A stretch of 64,000 nt of DNA, from contig CM067070.1 in NCBI GenBank assembly GCA_033980235.1, forward strand, positions 27,742,627 through 27,806,626, given 5' to 3'. Below, piece by piece: positions 33,041-44,141 of this stretch (positions are counted from its first letter, which is position 1; each line of letters begins with the position of its first letter). The notes under the pieces are model-generated. The model did no database searches, was not told the DNA's origin, and saw nothing but the letters and a program-made list of their open reading frames with translations. The translations under genes were made by a program, and so were the position numbers. This stretch comes from Diadema setosum. Its lineage: Eukaryota > Echinodermata > Echinoidea > Diadematoida > Diadematidae.

Positions 33041-33680
33041 ATGGTGACCGTGCACCACAACACAAACAAAAAGTCGCACCCCTTGATTTTACGTGAGGAC
33101 TCATAAAAAGTGAAATGGGTCAACCGATTTATCTTGATTTTATTCATATGTTATAAAAGAGCTATCCTTCTTCTACATTATTCTTAAATTTGGGATCATA
33201 ACATGAATGTGAAAGTGTGTTTTCAGCAGTTTTTCTACAACCAACTTTGGGGGAGAGTAGAATGATCAAGTTCCTGAAATCCTTTGCACACCCTTCACTT
33301 TCAAGACTAATAACTTTTGAAAAGGTAAAGCTACTGCTTTGAAATTTGGCGTTCATCACTTACAGAGTATGTTACTAGAACATATTCAATTTCAGCTTAA
33401 TCTAATAATCCCTTCATTGTTGTTGCTCCGGTGGTTTACATCCTGTGTTTTGTCCCTTTCATCGCACAGCAAGCACGGCTTGGAAAAGATTAAGCGCTTC
33501 TCGGTTCACACTTTTCCAGAGTGTGTGTTTTCTTTCCAATATTTAGATAGGTTAAGAGAGTCTATTTCAGTTGAGCTATACATAATCTTAAAGCTTACAG
33601 TCTGCTCTTTCAGAATCTGCCCTTAACTGAAAATCCATGTCTGCCGACTTTTTGTTGGCTTTGTGACGCAGGGTCGCATA
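33041..33680. mobile_element. TIR element family 6, copy 2
   Basis: 'GGTGACCGTGCACCACAACA' at the left and 'TTTGTGACGCAGGGTCGCAT' at the right; same orientation and internal order as the copy at 24196. CpG to TpG type differences are common between the copies. Confidence 0.85.
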
Positions 33681-33699
33681 TTTCATATTTATCGAAATT

Positions 33700-33991
33700 A
33701 GTATTCTGCTCTTTTTTTTATCACATTTCCGTTATTTTCCATCGTTTAATTTACACAATTTGAATTGATGATAATTCATATTCTATTGATGCCATATTGA
33801 ATTGTACTTGTTTTGAATGAGCTTGTATGTCATCTTGATTATGTAATTTTACATTTGTATATCTATGTGATACTGTATATGTATAATGTTTTATTTCTGT
33901 AAAATAATTTGCAACTCAGCCTCCTGGGCTCAACGATTTGAGAAATGATTTGAGGAAATAGAGACCCCATTAATAATAATATTGATAATAA

Positions 33992-34036
<45 letters not shown>

Positions 34037-34055
34037 TAATAATAATAATAACTAT
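33700..34055 (+). mobile_element. LINE-like 3' end with (AAT)n tail
   Basis: 'CAGCCTCCTGGGCTCAACGA' then 'GAGACCCCATTAATAAT' leading into about 70 bp of (AAT)n at 33972-34052. Non-LTR 3' ends of CR1/Jockey-side families often end like this. No coding part retained. Confidence 0.5.
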
Positions 34056-34076
34056 AAATGTTGAGAATTCACGTAT

Positions 34077-34216
34077 TGGCTCAAATATAACGAAGAAAGA
34101 AATAAACTGGTAATGCATTTAATTTTTGCCAATAAAGAGTCGAATAAACTCACTCTTTATTGCCCCCCCCCAAAAAAATGCATTACCAGTTTATTTCTTG
34201 ATTCTTCGTTTTATAA
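34077..34216. mobile_element. Small hairpin element
   Basis: 'AACGAAGAAAGAAATAAACT' (34089) mirrors 'AGTTTATTTCTTGATTCTTCGTT' at the right (20-base core matched). 'GGTAATGCATTT' mirrors 'AAATGCATTACC'. An inner hairpin 'CAATAAAGAGT...ACTCTTTATTG' sits in the loop. About 140 bp. Confidence 0.75.
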
Positions 34217-34217
<1 letters not shown>

Positions 34218-34255
<38 letters not shown>

Positions 34256-34375
34256 TATTGAAAGAAATTAGACTGAGGCGGACGTTGCTCTCGATCTTGA
34301 GTCTCCCTTTTAATCAGTCGAGCTTTCGGCCTTTCATCTGGTCTTCATTAGGATCTACCAACAGAATAGTTAGTA
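34218..34375 (-). mobile_element. Possible Penelope-like element end next to a TA repeat
   Basis: On the minus strand: 'GAAGACCAGATGAAAGGCCG', 'AAAGCTCGACTGATTAAAA', followed by sequence running into a (TA)n block (34221-34258). The 'GAAGACC.GATGAAAGG.CGAAAGCTCG' phrase is typical, from memory, of Penelope-like 3' regions. 'CAGATGA-AAGGCC-GAAA' is one change from a hammerhead-type core (CTGATGA...GAAA). Tentative. Confidence 0.35.
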
Positions 34376-35017
34376 TCTAAATAATCTGATGTGTCATAAT
34401 ATAATGCAATGACATACAATGCCAATCTTCTGAAATATTACCTTTATATACGCAAATCCTTCATTCAAACCAATACAAAAATCCATTCTAACATCATCTC
34501 ATCAAAAATACATCATTGATAAAAAAACATATACAAATAAATTCTTATATCAAACTAATGAAATACAATAATCATATTTTCTCATCATTTAAAGCATAAC
34601 AATTACAAACAAAATAGCATTATAGATATAGACGTATACATGTACATATAACATAATATGTTCATATGTCTATTTGCATTGCATATGTATGTATACATAC
34701 ACACATGCATTCACACACCCACATACATAAACACACACATTCTCACACACACACACACACACATAACTACGGTTCATATATAACACTATCTAAATCAACA
34801 TATCATATATTTAATTATTACCGAAATATAATAACCTTAACTATCTCTCGCACTATATGTATATAAGAGAAATGATCAGCAGCCAACTTATTTGCTCATT
34901 GATAACTTATGCAGGCCCGAGGCAACCTGGGGGGGGGGGCACTTTCAATGTACTATAATGGGCCTTTTTTATACATAGGAATACGTATATGCTCCATTGT
35001 GGTATATAGAAATATTT
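34376..35017. repeat. AT-rich stretch with CA-rich microsatellite
   Basis: Mixed CA/CATA repeats at 34690-34765 with (CA)n at 34744-34764. No gene seen. Confidence 0.7.
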
Positions 35018-35050
35018 ATTATTATTATTGTTATTATTATTATTATGTTT
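35018..35050. repeat. (TTA)n microsatellite
   Basis: About 33 bp of TTA with one interruption. Confidence 0.9.
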
Positions 35051-35859
35051 TTTTACAATTGTTGTCACAGTAAGAGAAATATCCAGCACTGGTCCAGGAG
35101 TTAATGATCATAGAACTAGTAACAAAAATCGTAATATGTCTCTTTAGATTTAAATAATGCAAGAGGTTATACTGCCAACACTTTCCAATTCTGTACACGT
35201 CACTCCATGATACATAAATCCTAACCCGTTCCATACTGAATTCTGAAATCCTCATAGACTTAATACACAGGTCAACAGGTTCCCGTATGTAGGGAACCAC
35301 TTCTGAATTTGTTTGTACTTTTTTTTTTCTTTTTTAGAGCGACCATTCAAAGAAGAAACAAATGATGTTACGAATACCAGTAACGGCCGATAATAAAGAT
35401 GAGTGTCTACCATAAAGTTTCTATTAATTTTGTATGCTTTTGGGCTGTATCTAATTTCACAAAAAAAGTTGTGAAGAACGGAGATAAAACTTCGGTTATG
35501 TTTGTGCTCATATTTATATCGATGTCAGAATACCTATATCAAAGCAGTTACCTGAAAAGGAAGTTCCATGAAATATGAATGCTTTAATATAGTGAACTCA
35601 GAAAGATTTAGTATTGAAACATCCAGGAAAGTTTTAGGAAATCATGCAAAATGTCTACAAGTTATACATTCTTTTTTTTGAAAACCCTAGTAAATTGATG
35701 GGAACGCTACAAGCATTAAATGTGAATGCCCATAAGTAAATCTTCAAGTCGTTTTTTTTTTTCTCTCGCAGTGTCTGTTTACAAGCTTTAAATTAGGGAC
35801 TGCTATAATACAGTTAGCAGATGTCCGTCAAAAGCCTACTTTCGATGACATTATGTGTA
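35051..35859. other. Unassigned stretch
   Basis: No exon, ORF or repeat recognised. Confidence 0.3.
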
Positions 35860-36062
35860 CAACCAACCATTTTTCGAAGCTTGCGTATTGTTATTTCATC
35901 TTTATCACTTCAGTTCTCATGACAACGTAATATTTCACAATTATCTTATACTATTCTCAGTTTACTTTGTTACGTTTATGAAAACCTTACTCTCTGTTAC
36001 CAAACAAAGTGAAATGTCTACGTTCTTTTCGAAAACTGAAATAAAATTTGAATTGAATTGAA
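35860..36062 (+). mobile_element. LINE-like 3' end with (GAATT)n tail
   Basis: 'GAAAACTGAAATAAAATTTG' followed by 'AATTGAATTGAA' (36047-36062). Same tail word as LINE A, but the UTR sequence is not obviously the same family. Confidence 0.4.
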
Positions 36063-36961
36063 CCGAAGAGATCGTCTTAGTATCATTATGTATGTGGTTG
36101 TGGCAAATAGACGCTTTGGGGAAAATTTGAAAAAAGAACCCTCTAAATTTCAAAGTTGTCTTCCTTTTTTCAAGCTTTCATGAAACTTCTCTCATTTTGT
36201 TGATTTAATTTCTATCTTATCTATGAAAGTAAATTTGAAAACATTTTTGAACATTAAGTGAATTTGCACATTACGCAACAAAGTTGCATCTATCTAAAAA
36301 TCAAAGTGTAACGGATGTAACAAATGCTGCTTCCAGTTTACGCAATCAGTGAAAGTAATACCACACACCCTGCATTCTGGTAATGTATTTCTGATGTTCA
36401 GAGAAATGAGGGGGGGGGGGGATTGGGAGGTTCGAGCTAAAATAAAGAATTTGATAAATGATATCATTTTTGGTATAAACAAGAAAAATTGACTCGTGAC
36501 TGTCATGGATTTCGATTATGACCTCAGCCAGTTTAAACACACCCTTGATCATCTGAGAATAGGCCCCTACCGCTGATTAAGAGTTAAGGAATGCACGGGA
36601 TGGCGGAGTTTTGATGGATGCTGAAAATGCCTTGAAGGGATATAGTATAATCATGTTTATCTGCTTGATTTGTTTTCATCACCAGGGGCAAGCTGGTAGA
36701 ACACTTTAAGGATTCATAGCCCTGCATCCATGATGCAGTGAGCAGCGCCACAAGTCTAACCTGAGTGTTTATCGTGTTTCGTTCAGCCGGTATCTTCTGC
36801 GTTAAGGCTCGTTCATAATTATTTCAAGAACAATATTCCCCTTCATTAGAAAGCACTTGTTAACATGTGTCCTGTCTCTAACTCGTCTTTCTCCCTTTCC
36901 ATTAAGCCTTTGCCATCATGTTACCTAGTTACTGCACGTCGTGGAGGAAAAACACTTATGC
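36063..36961. other. Unassigned stretch
   Basis: A G run at 36411-36421; nothing else recognised. Confidence 0.3.
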
Positions 36962-37618
36962 ATAATTCAAGATTCAAGATTCAATTTTATTTTCACATCC
37001 ATCAAATAAACAAAGAAATAATATACACTGCATATGTACAGGATATTCGTAATAATTGCAGAATGTGATTTAACAAAGTACATATGAAAATGAGTAGCAG
37101 ATAAAAAACTCGCAATTATATCTTTGTTAATATATACATAAAGCGTATAATACAAGTTAACTAAGAATGGGGATGGAAATGGAGGGTCCCACTAAGAAGC
37201 AGAGCTTGTACGATATGAGACTCTCAGAAAATACAAAAGACAGCAATACAAAACAAAATAAAACAAACCGATGTCACTAACATGAAATCAAAATAATTGG
37301 GAAGGGAAAAAGAAAGAAAAGACAAAAAGAAAGGAAAAAAAAGAACTACATCACGTGGCATCGTGGACGCAAGCAAGCTGGATTCCATGATGTAAAATTA
37401 GTGATAAAATACAACCTGGATTGAATATAACGTAAAAATGTTTATACGTAATTATACCGGTAAAAATGCAGGAGGAGGAGAGAATAGACACATCGGTATA
37501 TACGGAACACTAACAGGAACATGTAAGGAGGACTTGTGTTAAAAAAAATAAATCCATAATTGTATAATGTTCAAAGAAATGATGACTTGACCGAGATGGT
37601 AAAACGAACATAACTCGG

Positions 37619-37906
37619 TTAGATGTTGTAAGATTTCAATAAAAACAATGTTAATTTATTCTTGAAGGAATTCAAAGATTGAGCTGTTGTAATATTGTTA
37701 TGAAGTGAATTCATATACTTTGGCCCATCGTAGATGAATGTGTTCTGAGCCAACAAAATTCTCAGAAATGGCAAATGGAAATCATTCGATCGCCTTGTTG
37801 GATAATTGTGAACAGATTGTTTTCTTTGAAACATTGTTTCGAATATATTTAGAAGATTATTTTCATTATACTTATACATAAATTGTCCTACATTAAACAG
37901 ATACAA
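37619..37906 (-). pseudogene. LINE B C-terminal domain
   Basis: 'QSVHNYPTRRSNDFHLPFLR', 'AQNTFIYDGPKYMNSLHNNI' and 'LNSFKNKLTLFLLKSYNI', then stop. Same domain as LINE A 28786-29031. Confidence 0.8.
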
Positions 37907-37999
37907 ATCATTAAATTTGAATATTTTATGCTAAAAAAATAGCGGGTCAGTATGGGACAAAAATGCAGTATGACATATGATACGGAGTGATTTCTTTTG

Positions 38000-39215
38000 T
38001 TATAAAAGTAATATATCTAAAAGTGTTTTATATGTATTTCCCCACGCGAGAATACCGTAATTCAAATATGGCAATATTAAGGATGAATATAATGTGAGCA
38101 GCGACGATAAAGGAAAACAAAATTTAAGCTTATTAATTACACCAATATTACGTAAAATAATTTTACATATACTGTCAATATGAAATTTCCATGAAAGCTT
38201 ATTAGCAACTGTTATTCCAAGATATTTTACATGGGAAACATTTTCGAATGGAGTACCATCTAAAACAATGTCAACAGGTAATGCCTCAGTAGAATTGCTA
38301 AAACTAGTGTTTTGAAGATTAAGAGATAACTTATTTGCTTTTATCCACAGGGCAACATTTTCTAATTCTGACTTTATTGTATTTACAAGGGTGAGAGGAT
38401 TATTGTGAGAAAAAAAATAAATTTGAGTAATCTGCAAAGAGAACAAAAGATGATCTACAAAAATCATTTATGTTAACATCAAACAAAAGTGGACCTAATA
38501 AACTTCCCTGCGGAACCCCACATTTAATACTTGACATTTGTGAATTACAACCATGAAAAAAAAAATATTGCTTCATATTCATGTGGTAGCTCCTGAACCA
38601 CTCCAAGGCCTTCCCACGCACTCCATAATGATGTAATTTGTTAAGAAAAATATCATGATTAATGGTGTCGAAGGCTTTGGAGAAGTCCAGGAACAAACCT
38701 ATCAGATGAGAAGATTTGTCGATAGCATGTGCCACTTTTTCTATAAAACTCAATAATGCATGTGTAGTGCTCTGTTTCCCCCTAAATCCTAACTGAGAAT
38801 TTGAAAATAGATTATTGGATTTAAAGAAATTAATAGTTCTTTTGTAAATAATTTTTTCAAGAATTTTTGACAATGTACTTAACAAAGAAATTGGTCGGTA
38901 ATTATTTACGTCTAATTTGTCACCTTTTTAAACAAAGGGATGACTTTTGCTGTTTTCATACTTTCGGGGACGGTGCCGTTAAAGAGGGATAAATTAAATG
39001 TATGAGCTAAAAGGATCCGCAATTGACGATACTACCCCCTTTAAAAGAAAATTGCTGATGTCATCATGTCCAGCACTTTTTTTTTTGGAACTAAAATCAG
39101 AAACAATATTAATTATCTCCTGATTGTATGTTGGACTAAAAAATATTGAACTACAATTTGGTGGACCCAAAAATTCGGAAAAATGTTTTGTGGAGGGAGG
39201 AATATTACTTGCCAA
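38000..39215 (-). pseudogene. LINE B reverse transcriptase, frameshifted, FADD changed to FADY
   Basis: 39215-38994: 'DFSSKKKSAGHDDISNFLLK' (start of RT). 38885-38400: 'MLSTLSKILEKIIYKRTINF', 'NSQLGFRGKQSTTHALLSFI', 'GLFLDFSKAFDTINHDIF', 'SIKCGVPQGSLLGPLLFDVN' and 'FVLFADYSNLF'. 38467-38000: 'NTIKSELENVALWIKANKLS', 'SHVKYLGITVANKLSWKFHI' and 'YLNYGILAWGNTY'. RT boxes are in order. The second catalytic Asp of the F-A-D-D box reads Tyr, and the frame shifts at about 38420, so polymerase activity is excluded. Confidence 0.8.
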
Positions 39216-40128
39216 ATTTTACCCAATTGAAGAAAAATGATCATTCAAAATATTACAAATTTGATGAGGATATTCAAAAATTTCACCATCGAATCTAATT
39301 TTTGTAATATTTTATTTGACATTTGATATATTCATGGCTTGCTTTAAAACTTCTCATTTATTTTGCATATCATGCCTGTAAAGTTGTAACTGGTTAGTAT
39401 AATATTTTTTCTTTTCTATACGTATAATTTTCGTCAAATAGTCTTATATCTAATATATTTCAATTTTGATTGCTCAGTACGTTTCATTTTAAATCGATAA
39501 TATCAATTATTCTTTCTATTTATTGAACGCAAAAGCGATTTAGAAATCCATGGGAGCCTAGGTATTTTTTTTTTTTTTTTGTAATTAGCTGATTTTTCTC
39601 TTTGTTTTGGAATACAAATGTCCAAATGTTGGATAAAAATCTTCATAAAATATTCAAAAGACAAATCAACATCATTTGTATCAAAAATACAGGACCAGTC
39701 TGCAGTGTCTAAACTATCACATAGCCTGGCTATATTTTCATGTGTGATTCTTTGTTTAGATAAACGGTTGTATTTATTATCAACTGTCTCATTTAAAGAA
39801 AAAACAATCGAAAAGTGGAAATGATCGGTGATATCTGAGAGTACTACAAAAGAATCGGGAGGAGGAAGAATATTACAAAAATATTATCAATGAGAGAAGC
39901 GGATTCATTAACTATACCTGTGGGTTTAGATATTAAGGATAAGAAAGAAGCAGATAAAAATATTTCCAAAACATCTTGTGACATATTCTGTTTTAATAAA
40001 TCTTCATTGAAATCACCAATTATAGAACTTTTTTTTTTTTAAATAAAAAGTGGGTTTTAACCAAATCCGAAAGATAATCTAAAATGATTTAATATTTGCG
40101 CTTGGTGGTCTATATACTACACCTTTAA
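39216..40128 (-). pseudogene. LINE B endonuclease second half and linker, heavily decayed
   Basis: Minus-strand fragments in shifting frames are consistent with 'GDFNED' (about 40010) and 'SLIDNIF' (about 39885), then A/T homopolymers (39567-39582, 40031-40042) that break the frame. No uninterrupted frame is left. Confidence 0.55.
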
Positions 40129-41112
40129 TTATATTTTACTGCCAGGAACTGTGATTTCAATAAATAAAGACTCAAAGGAATCATTCATACTGTTAAACTC
40201 ATCACGAACCACATAATCATAATGTTGTGAAACATATATGGCAACACATCCACCTACCCTATTTTGTCTGTTATTAACCACAAAATCATACCCGTCAAGA
40301 GCGAATGGAAGACTTGAGTCATGAGAAAGCCAGGTTTCGGTTAAACCTACTGCCAAGATATCTTATAAAATGGGACTATTTAAAAGTAACCTCAGTTCTT
40401 CAAAATGTTTATTAATGCTCCTGATATTAAAATGTATAAGAGAAAAAGTAGTATTATTATACTCCTTGACTACATTATTGAACTGGTTTTGAGTAAGATA
40501 TTCAGAAGATGGACTTTGCAATTGGTTCTCTGTGTCAAAATCAAAATCTAATTCTTGCGGTGATGAATTAAAACTGTCGGAAACATAATTATCAAAGAAA
40601 ATGTCATTTCGATTGATATTTGATTCGTTTTGTACAAAAGAAGGTCCTACCAAATCAAAAAAAAAAAAATCATCAACATTAATGGAATTGAATGCTGTGT
40701 CAATTGAATTGCGTATTAAAGGATGAGCGTGATGTCCGTTGCCTGAGTCCACGAAGGCACCTGTAGAGGGCAATAGAGAACAATTTGACTGTGGAGATTG
40801 TTGCAATATTCCAGTTGACCATGTTGACATAACGTTACCTACAGAAGGAAATAGGGTCGTCCTATACATAACATCAATGCGATCTTGATTAGCACAGACA
40901 TAAAGAAAACAGTTTATCATAAGCATACTAATATAAACAAAATAAGTTATAATAAAACCCCGGAAATTATTCTTCGTCCATGCAGTAGAAGGAATATATG
41001 AAATAACATTACATGTATCTATACGTATTATATTATAACAGAAGAGGAGACATCTCACGCAGGGACCGCCAACCACCACTATACAGGGCAAGTACACGGT
41101 TGCCAAGGGCAA
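40129..41112 (-). pseudogene. LINE B N-terminal region and endonuclease start
   Basis: The frame at 41112-40363 has an unrecognised acidic/Asn-Ser-rich N-terminus ('DSFNSSPQELDFDFDTENQL'), then 'TFSLIHFNIRSINKHFEELR'. A stop or frame break follows, then at 40356-40129 'AVGLTETWLSHDSSLPFALD', 'NNRQNRVGGCVAIYVSQHYD' and 'SFESLFIEITVPGS'. The order matches the first half of the LINE A endonuclease. The first residues of the long frame are read from the 5' monomer and are probably not translated. Confidence 0.75.
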
Positions 41113-42475
41113 CTCTAGCGATCAAGACACACACCAAATTCGAACAAAATACAGGTTAACATATATTGTAATACATTGTAGAGCCGGTCCACTGCGTGAG
41201 TGGATGAATATTGTGCTCGACTGATACTGTATTTAGTTTAGATGGCACCCTTTTGCAGATGCCATGCTGAACAAAAAGAGCAGACTATGCAATATTCACT
41301 CTGAGTTACAATTCAACCTGCATAACATGCTAAAGCATGTTACATTAATGATAATGAAATGTATATAGCTTGCGTACGTTGACTGCCAATAGGTTGGGTA
41401 ATTTGGGAGCATACCTCGATTTTCAAACCATCAGCTGTTGGAGTTCTGAATTGGGATACCAATCGATCAGAAAATTATATCGATCAAGAGAGAGGAAAAA
41501 AAAAACGAAAACATTTTTTCTTTTAAAACGTATCATTATTAAAAAAAAAGGTATATATCAACAATAACAACAAAACATTAATTGTAGGTAGATTTAGTAA
41601 ATACCGAGAGTCATAATAACGCATTTATCACATGGATTATACATGTATAGACATAGATTTGGTTGCAATGGACCATAACCCCGTGCAGGCTCTAATCACA
41701 ATAAAGTGACCTGACAACCATCATGCTCGCCGGGTACAAATCTTAAACAGCTACAGTCTAAGGGAACCCTTGCCCGAGGAATCAATTTGGAGGGAACCAG
41801 CAATGGGCTTGAAAACAAGGAACATCTGAATAAACCGTTTTTATCATTCATTCTATACGGATGTCTCCTCTCCCATAGCTGCAGAGCAAAAGATCACCCC
41901 ATCCCTATGCCCCAACAAGATCAACATGCAGGGACCGCCAACCGCCAGTAAAAAGGGCAAGTACGCGGTTGCCAAGGGCAACTCTTATATAGCGAACAAG
42001 GCACACACCAAATTCGAACAAATTACAAGTTAAATATTGTAATACACTGTAGAGCCGGTCCACTGCGTGAGTGGAGATGAATATAGTGCTCGGCTGATAC
42101 TGTATTCAGTTCAGATGGCACCCTTTTGCAGATGCCATCCTGAACAAAAAACAAAAAACAAAAACAAAAACAAAAAACAACAACAACAACAAAATCCAAA
42201 CAGACTATACAATTCACCCTGAGTAACAATACAACCTGCATACTATGCTTAAGCGTGTTGATAATGAAATGTATACAGCTTGCGTACTTTGACTGCTAAT
42301 TGATTAGGTAATTTGGGAGCATACCTCGATGAAAAAAACAACAAAACAGACTATACAATTCACCCTGACTAACAATACAACCTGCATTCTATGCTTAAGC
42401 GTGTTGATAATGAAATGTATACAGCTTGCGTACTTTGACTGCTAATAGGAGCATACCTCGATTTTAATATAGACC
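41055..42475 (-). repeat. LINE B 5' monomer array (promoter-like direct repeats)
   Basis: Three same-orientation units upstream of LINE B: 41055-41440, 41930-42330 and a partial one at 42331-42475. Shared blocks on the plus strand include 'GCAGGGACCGCCAACC', 'CGGTTGCCAAGGGCAACTCT', 'TAGAGCCGGTCCACTGCGTG', 'GGCACCCTTTTGCAGATGCC' and 'TTTGGGAGCATACCTCGAT'. The 41441-41929 segment between the first two is unique. Tandem 5' monomers of this kind act as promoters in some LINEs (for example rodent L1); here that role is inference. Confidence 0.7.
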
Positions 42476-42604
42476 TATATGCTCCAATATTAGAAGACAA
42501 GCCTTTTGCTCTTGGCAAACACGCAGACAATTTAGCAATAATGTAAGTCAGATATCGGGTAATAAAAGCATTGTCTGTTCTCAAGGGGGAAATGGATCAC
42601 TTTA

Positions 42605-42993
42605 GTACTGGCTTGCCGCAGACAAACGACATCTTCGACAGGTTTGATGTGACATCTTATGCATCGCAATGCATGTATTCTCTAGTGCTACAAAACATAG
42701 TAGAGTAGCACAGTTATACAGTCGGCAAAATAATCATACAATCATAACAATCAACCCTGTGTTTCATTCCAGTACTATATACCTTTAAACCGTTATTCTC
42801 TGCAACGGTCTCACCCTCGCATCTATTATATTCCATTGTTGCCTGCATCGACTTGATTCTAATCTCACTTGATCTTTTACCTTGTTCTCATCATTCTTTG
42901 TTTGCATTTTTTATTTCGCTATTTCGCTCTTCAGTAACCATTGATCTTTCCTTCTCTTGTTTTCTATCAGGTCAGTCTATTGTTTATGAGGTC
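42605..42993. repeat. Local direct duplication, copy 1
   Basis: 'AATGCATGTATTCTCTAGTG', 'TAGAGTAGCACA' and 'GGCAAAATAATCAT' recur in order at 43395-43470. Diverged, with indels. Confidence 0.6.
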
Positions 42994-43263
42994 ATTAAAG
43001 TGGATGCTAGTAACTGATCAGTGGGAATCAGTGGGAATGCTGGGGGATGATTGTTCCAACGATCGCCCCGACACTGTACAGGCATGCTAACCTGGAAACA
43101 TTGAACTGCACATTACTTGAATATGAGACCATTCTGAAGCAAATAATTTTCACACAGCAATAGATATATAATGTACTCTTGAATGAATCCCACAAGGATT
43201 GGAACAATCATCCCCAGCATTCCCACTGATTTCCACTTATCAGTTACTATCCATCCCCGTTAG
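42994..43263. mobile_element. Foldback MITE family 1, copy b
   Basis: ATTAAAGTGGATGCTAGTAA at the left, 'CAGTTACTATCCATCCCCGT' at the right. About 90 bp shorter than copy a because part of the left arm is deleted. It lies between the two copies of the local duplication. Confidence 0.85.
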
Positions 43264-43329
43264 ATTATTTGTTTCATCTAAACTGCAGTTTCTATTTTTT
43301 TTTTTTTCATGATAGGGGAATCTGAATCA

Positions 43330-43586
43330 TCGTTGTCCTGGCTTCTTGCTGGCTTTAAAACACGACAGATTCGATATGGCATTTTTTTTTTCATCTCAAT
43401 GCATGCATTCTCTGGTGGTATGATATAAGCATAATAGAGTAGCACAATGAGACAATAGGCAAAATAATCATCACAGTCATCACTGTGTTTTTTTTAGTTA
43501 TTTCGCTGCAGCAATATAATTAACGCATCGTTGCAGTCTTTTTTCATTGTTGCATGCATTCCAGTCTCCCAGTCTCCTAAGTGAAA
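43330..43586. repeat. Local direct duplication, copy 2
   Basis: 'AATGCATGCATTCTCTGGTG', 'TAGAGTAGCACAATG' and 'GGCAAAATAATCATCA' mirror the order of copy 1 about 735 bp away; also 'CATTGTTGCATGCATTC' against 'CATTGTTGCCTGCATCG'. Confidence 0.6.
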
Positions 43587-43590
43587 CCTG

Positions 43591-43757
43591 GGGGGCATTT
43601 CATGAAGGAACTTGTCGGATAAAATATCTGACAAGTCAATTATATCCGACAAGTTTTGAGAAATTCTTTAGTCTGATTGGCTGATTTCTGTGAACTTGTC
43701 GGATATAATTGACTTGTCGGACATTTTACCCGACAAGTTCCTTCATGAAATGCCCCC
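43591..43757. mobile_element. Short foldback MITE with GGGGGCATTTCATGAAG ends
   Basis: 167 bp, almost fully self-complementary: 'CATTTCATGAAGGAACTTGT' against 'ACAAGTTCCTTCATGAAATG', with internal 'GACAAGTCAATTATATCCGA' and its complement around a ~40-base unpaired centre. Confidence 0.9.
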
Positions 43758-43896
43758 AGAAGCCTCCGTTCATTGTTCACAAGTGCGCTAGTGTGGAACA
43801 ATAGAACACAATGCAATACGATAACATTTGTATAGTGTTCCTTACGAACTATTATTTTTTTATGGTTGTTTTCACATGGCTGCGTTTCCCATCACA

Positions 43897-44041
43897 GCAT
43901 CAGTCGTACCGTATAGAGTGGTGTCTGTTCCCACGAAAGACCAAAACTTCACTAACGTTGACGTGGGAGACTCTTCATACCTGCAGATCACCATGTCGAC
44001 AGAACAAGTGTGTCCCTTTATACACTGCGGTACGGGTGCTG
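43897..44041 (+). CDS. Candidate internal exon of an unrecognised gene
   Basis: Acceptor-like 'TTTCCCATCACAG' and donor-like 'GTGCTG|GTATAA' bound a protein-like segment in frame with no stop: 'SVVPYRVVSVPTKDQNFTNV', then 'DVGDSSYLQITMSTEQVCPF', then 'IHCGTGAG'. Alternating hydrophobic residues and two Cys suggest a beta-rich extracellular domain. Codon GC is higher than the flanks. I do not recognise the family and see no partner exons on this strand. It could be a lone relic exon or chance. Confidence 0.35.
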
Positions 44042-44141
44042 GTATAATAAGGGTTACTGTTTCCTATGAGGTCTCTTTGGTGCAGTCAATGTGTTTTGTA
44101 TAATGGTGTAGCATTATTTAAAGGGGAAATCCAGTACAAAT

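Larger units (their letters stand above)
36962..41112 (-). mobile_element. LINE B: second APE/RT retrotransposon, decayed
   Basis: Minus-strand relative of LINE A with the complete order: N-terminal region, endonuclease, RT, C-terminal domain, 3' UTR of about 650 bp and a tail read on the plus strand as (ATTCAAG)n at 36965-36985. Coding parts are split over many frames. LINE A and B share phrases ('HNYPTRRSNDFHLP' against 'HNYPTRQSKEFHLP', 'GLTETWLS' against 'GLTETWFT'), so they are related but distinct families. A monomer-type array lies upstream (41055-42475). Confidence 0.85.
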
